From Psychrosphaera sp. F3M07 (lineage in GTDB: Bacteria > Pseudomonadota > Gammaproteobacteria > Enterobacterales > Alteromonadaceae), in the NCBI RefSeq assembly GCF_018860345.1, contig NZ_JAHKPJ010000025.1:400687-464686 (forward strand): a DNA stretch of 64,000 bases, written 5' to 3'. Numbering within the stretch: position 1 is the stretch's first letter; every line of letters begins with the position of its first letter. Made by a program: the position numbers and the translations under genes. Under the pieces are notes generated by a model, which saw only the letters and a program-made list of their open reading frames with translations, was not told the DNA's origin and searched no databases. Shown here in pieces: positions 8,872 through 18,500 of this stretch.

Positions 8872-10344
8872 TTACATCATAACAACATCAAATTGGTCTT
8901 GATTATACAGTGATTCTGTTTTGACCTTAATCTGTTTGCCAATAAAAACTTCTAACTCTGCTAAATTATGGAATTCATCACTCTCTAAAAACTCCGCCAC
9001 GGCCGTTGATGCATAAACAATAAATTTATCGGCGTCATAGGCACGGTTTACCCTAACGATTTCACGCAGCAGTTCTGCACATATGGTTTCCACCGATTTT
9101 ACATAACCTCGGCCATTACATACTTCACATTCACTGCATAATACGTGTTCTAAACTTTCTCGGGTACGTTTACGCGTCATTTCAACTAAACCTAAAGCTG
9201 AAAATCCGTGAACATTATTTTTTGCTCGGTCTTTTGATAATGCTATTTCTAAACTATGCAATACGCGCCTTTGGTGGTCGGTACTGATCATATCTATAAA
9301 GTCGATGATGATTATACCGCCTAAATTACGTAATCGTAATTGGCGAGCAATAGCCTGTGTAGCCTCACTATTCGTATTAAATATAGTATCTTCTAAACTA
9401 CGATGGCCAACAAAACCACCGGTGTTGACATCAATCGTGGTCATCGCTTCGGTTTGATCTATAACTAAATAACCACCAGATTTAAGATCGACCCTTTTTT
9501 CTAATGCCCGTTTAATTTCAGACTCAACATCAAACATGTCGAATATTGGTCGCTCACCTGGATAATATTCCAGTTTGCTGGTTAATTCCGGTGAAAACTC
9601 TTCGGTAAATGCGGTTAATTCTCCAAACGTTAACTTGGAATCTATTCTAACTCTTTCTAGCTCTTCAGCTACAAAGTCTCTGATAATACGAAACGCCAAA
9701 CTCAAGTCTTCATACAAGACCGCTTGATTTCGGGTTTTCTTTTTCTTTTTTATTATCTTGTTCCACAGCTTTTTAAGGAAGACTGCATCTTGTGCTAATT
9801 CTTTTTCACCAGCCCCTTCAGCCGCGGTTCTGACAATAAAACCACCATGACCTTCTTCGTAATGCCTTTCAACAATACTTTTTAAACGCTGCCTTTCTCC
9901 GTCATTTTCTATTCTTTGTGACACACCAACATGTTTAGAGTCAGGCATGAAAACTAAATAACGTGAGGGTAAGGTAATATCTGTTGTTAGACGGGCACCT
10001 TTTGTTCCTAATGGATCTTTCACCACTTGAACTATAATTTTTTGACCTTCTCTAACCAATTCAACGATATCTCTTACTGCATTGGATTTTGGTGTGATGA
10101 TATCTTTATCGTGATCATAGGTAATAATGTCGGAAGCATGTAAAAACGCGGCTTTCTCCATTCCAATATCAACAAAAGCAGCTTGCATCCCTGGCAATAC
10201 ACGGCTGACTTTACCCAGATAAATATTGCCTACAATGCCGACTGTACTTTGTCTTTCCAAATGTAACTCTTGCAACATGCCATTCTCTATTTGAGCAACA
10301 CGTGTTTCACTTGGGGTAATATTTATCAATAACTCAACTGTCAT
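8872..10344 (-). CDS. rng: Ribonuclease G
   Basis: RNase G is an endoribonuclease that matures the 5' end of 16S rRNA and starts decay of some mRNAs. It opens MTVELLINITPSETRVAQIENG, with an S1 domain at about residues 38-128 (GNIYLGKVSRVLPGMQAAFVDIG). The RNase E/G catalytic core includes TIDVNTGGFVGHRSLEDTIF and IIIIDFIDM, carrying the metal-binding Asp residues. The zinc-link cysteines are in the CSECEVCNGRGYV segment near residue 405. There is no long C-terminal scaffold, so this is RNase G and not E. The start overlaps the maf stop (TAATG), showing translational coupling. Confidence 0.96.
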   Translation of the reverse strand: MTVELLINITPSETRVAQIENGMLQELHLERQSTVGIVGNIYLGKVSRVLPGMQAAFVDIGMEKAAFLHASDIITYDHDKDIITPKSNAVRDIVELVREGQKIIVQVVKDPLGTKGARLTTDITLPSRYLVFMPDSKHVGVSQRIENDGERQRLKSIVERHYEEGHGGFIVRTAAEGAGEKELAQDAVFLKKLWNKIIKKKKKTRNQAVLYEDLSLAFRIIRDFVAEELERVRIDSKLTFGELTAFTEEFSPELTSKLEYYPGERPIFDMFDVESEIKRALEKRVDLKSGGYLVIDQTEAMTTIDVNTGGFVGHRSLEDTIFNTNSEATQAIARQLRLRNLGGIIIIDFIDMISTDHQRRVLHSLEIALSKDRAKNNVHGFSALGLVEMTRKRTRESLEHVLCSECEVCNGRGYVKSVETICAELLREIVRVNRAYDADKFIVYASTAVAEFLESDEFHNLAELEVFIGKQIKVKTESLYNQDQFDVVMM

Positions 10345-10910
10345 TATTCCATCACTTCTTTTAAGGCTTGTTCTATCTCTACAAGAGGTAGGCCAACTAC
10401 GGAACTAACACTTCCATTGATAGTTTTAACGAACTTCCCACCAATCCCCTGAATCGCATAAGAACCCGCTTTATCTTGTGGTTCCCCTGTATGCCAATAC
10501 TTTATTATTTCATCTTGCGTTAACGTTTTAAACAACACATGGGTAACGACCACTTTTGTTATCACTTTAACTTTGTTCATAACAGTAAACGCGGTAACTA
10601 CTTGATGTTGTTTGCCTGACAATAATGACAATATATTAATACAGTCCTGTAAATCTGCAGGCTTGCCCAAAATACAATCGTTGATTACAACTGATGTATC
10701 AGATCCAACAACAATAGCATCTGGGTTATTTTTGAAAATATGTTGTGCTTTTTCTAATGACAAACGAGATACATATTCCCTCGGCGTTTCATTGTCTAAT
10801 ACACTTTCATCAATGTCAGCCGCTTGCACGGTAAAATCATCAATAAGATGTGCTAATAACATTTTACGTCTAGGCGATTGACTCGCTAAAATTACAGCAT
10901 GTTTATTCAT
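10344..10910 (-). CDS. maf: Maf family nucleotide pyrophosphatase (YhdE type)
   Basis: Maf proteins hydrolyse non-canonical or excess nucleoside triphosphates. The YhdE subgroup next to mreD acts on dTTP and UTP in E. coli. Signatures are ASQSPRRKMLL at residues 9-19, the DESV motif with ETPREYVSRLSLEKA, the VVGSDTSVVI catalytic segment and the late GSYAIQGIGGKFVKTINGS. Length 188 residues. It overlaps both neighbours by a few bases (ATGA with mreD, TAATG with rng), so it belongs to the mre-rng operon. Confidence 0.93.
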   Translation of the reverse strand: MNKHAVILASQSPRRKMLLAHLIDDFTVQAADIDESVLDNETPREYVSRLSLEKAQHIFKNNPDAIVVGSDTSVVINDCILGKPADLQDCINILSLLSGKQHQVVTAFTVMNKVKVITKVVVTHVLFKTLTQDEIIKYWHTGEPQDKAGSYAIQGIGGKFVKTINGSVSSVVGLPLVEIEQALKEVME

Positions 10911-11395
10911 CGAATTTTGAACCGTCTACGATAAGAACGTAATACCGGAAATAACCACAACCAAAACAAAGCACTGGTAAATGAAGGGGTAATATACTCA
11001 ACCGAGAAATTAACGTTTAATAAAAATCGATTCAGCCAAAAAACAACAAGGTGGAATAAAATTAGAAATATCCCAACCAAAGCGGCTTGTTGCCAAACGG
11101 TGAAATTACGCAATTTCTGGAAATTTGAAGACACCCCAAACACAACTAAAGACAGTGCTAAAGCGTTAACACCTAAAACCGTACCTAATAATATATCTAA
11201 TAAAAAGCCCACTATCCAAGCGGTGCCAATACTGACTCTATGGGGTAAAGCAATTGCCCAGTAAATAACAACCATAGCAGCCCAATCTGGCCATATTGCT
11301 TTTAACTGAAGAGGCAATGGCATTATGCTTAATATCAAGGCAACTAAAATACTTGCGTTGATATACCACCAAGGTGACGTGCTATTTTTCGCCAT
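10907..11395 (-). CDS. mreD: MreD, rod-shape membrane protein
   Basis: Inner-membrane component of the MreBCD elongation complex. The 162-residue protein is almost entirely hydrophobic, with about five membrane segments from SILVALILSIMPL to SALFWLWLFPVLRSY, and begins MAKNSTSPWWYINAS. An upstream in-frame start at 11467 would add 24 residues inside mreC. I prefer the ATG at 11395, preceded by AAAGGGGA. It overlaps the mreC stop by 14 bases and the maf start by four. Confidence 0.92.
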   Translation of the reverse strand: MAKNSTSPWWYINASILVALILSIMPLPLQLKAIWPDWAAMVVIYWAIALPHRVSIGTAWIVGFLLDILLGTVLGVNALALSLVVFGVSSNFQKLRNFTVWQQAALVGIFLILFHLVVFWLNRFLLNVNFSVEYITPSFTSALFWLWLFPVLRSYRRRFKIR

Positions 11396-12260
11396 TACTG
11401 TCCCCTTTAGTTTCAACCTTAACTTGTGGAGAATCGTCTTGCTCATTCGGCCATAACAACAAGACATGTTTTAATCTGTCTAACCTTGCAATGGGTTGAG
11501 CAAGAATGTTCATAAATGGCTGTGATTCATCAGGGTAGATATTTGTCACTTTGGCAACTGGGTGCCCATCTGGAAATATTTCGCCTAACCCCGATGTAAT
11601 CAGCGTATCTCCAACCTTCACATCGGTGCCTTGTGGTAAATTTATCAACGCCATTTTATTAATATCGCCTGTACCTGATAAAATTGCACGAACATCATTA
11701 CGGGCTATTCTAATTGGAATTGAGTGTGTTTGGTCAGTTATTAAAATCACTCTTGAAGTCGTATTGGCCACATTAACTACTTGGCCAACAACGCCCAAAT
11801 CATCTAATACAGGCTGACTTTCATAAACATTATGGGATGAACCTTTGTCTATCATTACATTTTGAGAAAACGGGTTACTGGCCACAGCCATAATTTCCGC
11901 AACCGACTTTTTCACTTCGATTCTAAGGTTCGTTTGTAACAATGCTCTTAATTTTGCATTTTCCGACATCAACATATTATATCGTTGCAACTTTTCGTTT
12001 TGCATCAGTTGCAATTCTCTAAGGGTTTTATTTTCATCTAATAAAGATTGTTTTGAAGCAGCGTATTTTGCGGTTGTATCAAGAGCTTGTTGCGGTAAGT
12101 TGGCGAGATAAATAACGGGTGAAACTAACGTATTAAGATAACTGCGGATCTGCTGAGAGCTATCGGTATACACGTCATAAGTTATTGTGATAAAACTAAT
12201 AACAAAGGCTAACGAAAACCTTAATGGTAATGATGGTCCTGAGCCAAAAATGGGATTCAT
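11382..12260 (-). CDS. mreC: MreC, rod-shape periplasmic protein
   Basis: Links cytoplasmic MreB to periplasmic cell-wall synthases. It has a short N-terminus ending in a membrane segment (about residues 10-28), a coiled coil (about 60-110, LLDENKTLRELQLMQNEKLQ) and the two beta-domain core. The core shows PFSQNVMIDKGSSHNV, LGVVGQVVNVANTTSRVILI and GTDVKVGDTLITSGLGEIFPDG, all typical of MreC. Length is 292 residues. The gene is 88 bases after mreB, with a possible terminator in between, so mreCD-maf-rng may be expressed at a lower level than mreB. Confidence 0.94.
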   Translation of the reverse strand: MNPIFGSGPSLPLRFSLAFVISFITITYDVYTDSSQQIRSYLNTLVSPVIYLANLPQQALDTTAKYAASKQSLLDENKTLRELQLMQNEKLQRYNMLMSENAKLRALLQTNLRIEVKKSVAEIMAVASNPFSQNVMIDKGSSHNVYESQPVLDDLGVVGQVVNVANTTSRVILITDQTHSIPIRIARNDVRAILSGTGDINKMALINLPQGTDVKVGDTLITSGLGEIFPDGHPVAKVTNIYPDESQPFMNILAQPIARLDRLKHVLLLWPNEQDDSPQVKVETKGDSNGEK

Positions 12261-12291
12261 AATTACTTTTCTTGTTATTTTTATTAAAGTA

Positions 12292-12315
12292 AAACGGCAG
12301 TGGTTACTGCCGTTT
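12292..12315 (-). terminator. Probable partial terminator between mreB and mreC
   Basis: Ten-base perfect arms (AAACGGCAGT and its complement) around a four-base loop, followed on the minus strand by a short interrupted T tract. It lies 33 bases past mreB and could reduce transcription of mreCD relative to mreB. Confidence 0.6.
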
Positions 12316-12348
12316 AAAATACTACTGTTTAACTAAGCGAATGTTAGT

Positions 12349-13428
<1,080 letters not shown>

Positions 13429-13507
13429 CTAATAGCTAACTTTACCTAACACCTGCTATTACGGCAAGCAGGAACTGACTACAAAAGTATATTATTAGAA
13501 AATAAAA

Positions 13508-13525
13508 AAGGGGCTAAAGCCCCTT
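13508..13525 (-). terminator. Terminator of the FGE-like gene
   Basis: AAGGGGCT paired with AGCCCCTT around a two-base loop, followed by a TTTTTT tract on the minus strand, 27 bases past the stop of the FGE-like gene. This separates that gene from mreB. Confidence 0.85.
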
Positions 13526-13551
13526 CAATTACATAATGATGAAAAATTAGC

Positions 13552-15417
13552 CTATCTGTCTCTTGCTACTCGAAAACCTATGTAGTTTGAACGGAAGTCA
13601 GATGCGATTTCTAAACGTGTAGAAACACGAGCTAAACTAGGGGCAAAGTTCCAAGCGCCACCTCGTACAACAGAAACGATATCAGAGCCAGTATCACTCC
13701 ATTCCCAAACATTACCAATCACATCGTAAAGTCCGTAACCGTTACGCTTAAATGTACCTGTTGGAGATGCACTATTGTTTGACCATTTGCTGCCACACCA
13801 ACCACAGTTTGCATTATTACTACCGATGGCATCGCCCCACCAGTAATCTAAATCCGAACCTGCGCGAGCGGCATATTCCCACTCACCTTCAGTAGGTAAA
13901 CGATACGTTTTGCCAGTGCTTGTAGATAACCAATCAACATATGCTTTCGCGTCATCTAACGTTACACAAACAACCGGGTAATCGTTATCTTGCTCATAAC
14001 CTGGGTTACGCCAGTTCATTTGCATATCATATTTTGGCTCAGAGTTGCTGTAATATGCACAACCTTTACCTTGTTCAGCAACCGTTACGTAATTTGTAGC
14101 AGCGATAAATTGACCAAAATCACCTACAGTGATTTCTTTCTCACCAATGCCAAATGACGCTTCAATTTTATAACTTACAACAGGACGTTCGTTGTCTAAT
14201 CCACGACCGGTAATATCACCCATTTGGAAACCACCAGCAGGGATTGCTACTAATCTAGGACCTTGTTTATCATTGCTAAGAATGTCTTGAATTTTCTCGC
14301 CTTTGGCAAAACTTTGCGCGTCCTTATTTAGATTAACTCGAATTAAACGGTTTTCCGTTAATTCAATCTTTTCAACATAAGATTGATAACCCAATTTGAT
14401 CACTTCAACTGAATGCTCACCGGCTGGTAACATAACGCTTAATTTAGTTGAACCGTAACTTACGCCATCAATATACACTTCATCATCAAATACATTTGAG
14501 CGTATGGTTAATTCGTACATTAAATTAGCGTCGTATTTAACTTTTTGACTCTCAGTCTTTTTTGCAACTTCTCCACCACCAGGGAATTCAACGCAATAAC
14601 GTTCATTTAGTTCCAACAACTGACAAGCTTGTTTACGTGTTAAGTTACCTTTTAAACCTACATCCATAGCTACAGAGTATTTAGCTACGCCGGTAAAGCC
14701 TTTATTGGTTACTTTAACGCTTTCAACTTTAACACTAGTATCGGCGGCATTTCGTTGTGCTGATGCAGTTGCAGATTCAGATAGTTCAGTAAAGATTTTA
14801 TCTAAGTAACGTTTGGATGCTTTTTGTTTTGCTAATTGCTCAGTACGACGAATACATTCAGAGATCACTTCTTCTAAATCACAATCGACCGCGTGCTGAA
14901 CCGATAAAGTACCCGACTTATTAAATTGAGAATATAAACGCTCTACACGAGAATTGTTTAACTGCTCTTTTAAACTTTCTAACGTATTTAACAACGAATG
15001 TTTAGATACTCTGATACTAGCAACTTCACGTTCTTTTTCTTGAACAGCGGCTAATTGGTTTTGAATATCTAATTTATTTTGTTTGTGGGCATTAACTGAT
15101 TCGGTATAGGTCAAACGTGCGGAAGCAATATCTAAGGACGGGTCGTCAATCATTTTTTGGAATTGACTATTCATCTCTTCCAAAGCGATAGCCTTCTCAC
15201 GCTCAAGTTTTTTAGATTGCTCTCTAAGCTTCGACAATTGTTCTTTCATTTGCTTCGCTTGGTTCATTTGCGTTTGCAAAGCCAAGTTATAATTGTCGTA
15301 TTCAGTTTGTTTATTTGCAATGTCAGCCTGGGTAGCTTCAACTGTAAGCGCACCAGTTTGTGCATTTACACTTCCCATTAACAAGACACACAATAGCGCC
15401 AGTGGAGCTCTCAACAT
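13552..15417 (-). CDS. Secreted coiled-coil, PEGA and formylglycine-enzyme-like (SUMF1) protein
   Basis: A 621-residue exported protein with no symbol I can give. A signal peptide spans residues 1-19 (ending SVNAQ). A long coiled coil covers about 25-165, rich in E, K and Q. A PEGA domain lies near 305-370 (VYIDGVSYGSTKLSVMLPAG). The C-terminal SUMF1/formylglycine-generating-enzyme fold covers about 385-621 (AIPAGGFQMGD, RLPTEGEWEYAAR, DVIGNVWEWSD, VVRGGAWNF). The catalytic cysteine pair of true formylglycine enzymes, expected just after the RGGAW segment, is absent (NFAPSLARVSTR). It is therefore probably a binding or structural module. It lies between mshQ and mreB with its own terminator and is likely periplasmic. 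A role with the pilus is only a guess from position. Confidence 0.8.
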   Translation of the reverse strand: MLRAPLALLCVLLMGSVNAQTGALTVEATQADIANKQTEYDNYNLALQTQMNQAKQMKEQLSKLREQSKKLEREKAIALEEMNSQFQKMIDDPSLDIASARLTYTESVNAHKQNKLDIQNQLAAVQEKEREVASIRVSKHSLLNTLESLKEQLNNSRVERLYSQFNKSGTLSVQHAVDCDLEEVISECIRRTEQLAKQKASKRYLDKIFTELSESATASAQRNAADTSVKVESVKVTNKGFTGVAKYSVAMDVGLKGNLTRKQACQLLELNERYCVEFPGGGEVAKKTESQKVKYDANLMYELTIRSNVFDDEVYIDGVSYGSTKLSVMLPAGEHSVEVIKLGYQSYVEKIELTENRLIRVNLNKDAQSFAKGEKIQDILSNDKQGPRLVAIPAGGFQMGDITGRGLDNERPVVSYKIEASFGIGEKEITVGDFGQFIAATNYVTVAEQGKGCAYYSNSEPKYDMQMNWRNPGYEQDNDYPVVCVTLDDAKAYVDWLSTSTGKTYRLPTEGEWEYAARAGSDLDYWWGDAIGSNNANCGWCGSKWSNNSASPTGTFKRNGYGLYDVIGNVWEWSDTGSDIVSVVRGGAWNFAPSLARVSTRLEIASDFRSNYIGFRVARDR

Positions 15418-15497
15418 AGTACTTCCGTTCCCAAAATTACTTATTATTATTTTCAGACAAACCTGAGAAATTAAAAAATTAACAACTTGCTATGCTA

Positions 15498-15513
15498 TTG
15501 AGTTAATACTCAA
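15498..15513. promoter_or_regulatory. Inverted repeat inside a candidate promoter of the FGE-like gene
   Basis: Arms TTGAGT and ACTCAA are separated by four bases, 80 bases upstream of the FGE-like gene. On the minus strand it fills the spacer between a possible -35 TTGCGC and -10 TAGCAT 17 bases apart. Could be an operator or chance in AT-rich DNA. Confidence 0.3.
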
Positions 15514-15534
15514 AGCGCAAGTGCATTTTTAAAA

Positions 15535-18500
15535 CTATCGCTCTCTTTTATAAATTATTCTGTCATTTCCACGATATGAGCCAAAAATTACCGTTGAAGA
15601 TACATTATCGTCATCGTCAATATCAGCATCATTATCCCAATCCACATTCAACCAATCTGGCAGATTGGTAATTTTAACATCCAACTCTGTCACTACGTTT
15701 GGTGCATTGATGAATAAGCCATCTGTCGCAGGGGTTTTACCCGCTACAAAACTGGAGCCTACAAGGTTACTAGTGTATATCGTTGGATTTCCATCTTCAG
15801 TAATTGAGATGTTAAAACCAGAAAACGTCGTTTCACTATCATCCGTATTAGTCACAAATTTACCACCTGAGAAATACTGCAGGATCATTTCTACTTTTAA
15901 ATCACTAGTTTCATTGCCGTATGCGTTTTCTAAAAATAAACGGCCATAACGTAAATTAAAAGTGTTTTCTAATAAAGTTATACCTTCATAACTCGGTAAA
16001 TCGTTACTTATGCCGTCAACGTCATAACCAATATTATCGGCATCCAGTAATTCGTTAGCGCTGAATAACAAACTTATCGTACTGGTAAGCGGTTCTCTTG
16101 GTATCGCAGGTTTCTCATAGATAAATGGGGCAGATAAAGAAAAATTCATTTGCCCTTGTACACTTAGGTTTATGTTTTCAATCGCACTGCTCGGATATGG
16201 CGCAGGTGTATAACTTGTGTTTTCAGAGTAATTAGAAGAAACAAAACCAAAATTGGACGGCACAAATACATAATTAGTCGCGGTCTGATTAGTATACGTT
16301 TTCGCAACATAGCTAAATACAGGATTTGTAGGAAAATCTAGCGACTCGCCAAAGTAACTAAATGTGGTATGAGTATCTGTGATCTCTGTGTCCGGAAGCG
16401 GTGTAGCAAATGTAAAATACGCCGGGATAAATCGCCCCGCACTGGTTACACTATCACTATTAATTTGATAACCAAGGTAATTACTGTCTTTTACGTCTAA
16501 GGTAAAACTACCTACATTATCAAACTGTGCAGCAGCGTTACTAAACCCATTATTATCAAAGGTTAGAGAGGTGGCATCAATCCAACTTGCCACACCAGTA
16601 TCATTAGTTACATTGGCTGGACTCGTTCCACCATAATAAAACTGTACTGGGTTGGCCCCGCTCGATATTAAAGGAGAGTTCATTACAGACTGAATTTCCA
16701 GATCACCTGGGCGGTAATTATTGGTTTTATTACCATCTGCGTTTAAAGCCTGAATGGACAAGTTAAAGTTCTGACCGGCGTAATGGGTTAAATTTCCCGA
16801 TGAACCCAGTATATTGTCATTTTCATCTTTAACTTGAAGATTAATACTCGCTGGTATGACATTAAAGTTATCGTAACCTGTTGCAATATTAGTAGATAAA
16901 TTCAAATTCACATCGGCCACGGAAACTTGCAACGCGCCAGCGTCGGCATATCTAACATAAAAGTATGCCGTAGCATCGGTGGCGTTAAAGTTTAACGTTT
17001 GAGTAGTACCACTGCCACTTGTCACAGAGGTATATGAACTATCGTTTAAAGACACATTTAACGCTTCTTGATCATAATTGGTCGGTGGATTTAAATATGA
17101 AAAGTCTATATTTACTTGTTTGTTCCCGACTAATGAAGGTTCACATACTGCAGGATTATTCTCGATCGCTTCCAACGCTTGCACCGAAATTCGATTGTTG
17201 GCATCTGATACAGATTCACTAGAGGTAATATCTGATGCTGTTACTTTATAACCAAATCTTGTGTACGTAATATCACAGCTGCTTTGTGTTCCGCTATTAT
17301 AAAAACACTGAATATTGGCATCGGGTGACATGCTATTTAAACCAAGTGTAATGGTATCAACGGTTGTTTGATTAAATTCAACTTGTTGAGGGGCATTGGT
17401 TAAATTCAAGCCCGACACTGTGGTGGTATTCCCACCTAAGGTATAGTGTAAGTTACCGGTGACATCAGCCCCTATGACTTGTGAACAGAACTCATCTCCA
17501 CAAGCTTTCACTGTGACAGATGTTGCACTACAACTTAAATTATTTTGTGGATGATCAATTCTATAGTGGTCAACAGAGTTAACTAACCCACATTCTCTCA
17601 GGAAGTTACTATCATCTATAACTTCATTTTGTGTTAAATATCGTTCGTAAATTCGCACTTCATCAAGTAGGCCGATAAAGGTTCTTTCTGGTATTACATC
17701 ACAAGTACCTGTCGCAACATCCGCGCCGACAAAATAATCACATGTACTGTGTTTTGGTGTTTCATTCCAAGTACCTGAATCCTCTAAAACACCATTTATA
17801 TACATTTTTTGCTCACCCGCTTGATACGATATCGCAACATGAGACCAAGTATTTAAGGGTACTGAGTTAGCTGACGTTAATGAGCGAGTCGCATTACTCT
17901 CATTTTGCCACCACCAATAAAGCTTACCATCCTGATTTATATGAAATTCATAATTTACGTCTTTTGACGAAATTGACATAAGGTTGTCAGCCCCATTAGT
18001 ATCATTTTCATCATTTGGATAAGACGTTGGGTATACCCATGCTGACACTGCAAGTTCATCACTATTCAAATAACCACTATCGTTTACACGACCATAACTT
18101 GCACCATCAAATTCTCCGTATTTACAGGTGCTATTTGTCCCTACTGTCTTTGCAACGTTAGAGGAACCAAAACCAACGTTTCCATATTCAGTTAGATGGT
18201 TATCGCCTATGATATCGTCAAATGAGTCTTCCATTGCCCACCAACCGATTATTCCATCGATTTCACAATCTCGACAAAAAACTAAGAACTCTTCAACTTG
18301 AAATCCACCGTCATAATCGTTGTCATAACTATAAAAGCCAACTGAATTCATTTCAGGTTGTGCGCTTGCATAACTCAGCACCGCACTATCATTGATACAA
18401 ACTGAAATACCGTTTTCATCCACCGTGATACGGATATTCATAGGATCATCTGTGTAAAAGTTAGGTTTTGAAGATAATAGTGTAGGGACTCCATTTTGCA

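Noticed and set aside
13552..15417. Calling the SUMF1-like gene an active formylglycine-generating enzyme
   Set aside because: The cysteine pair needed for that chemistry is missing and no sulfatase gene lies in the window.
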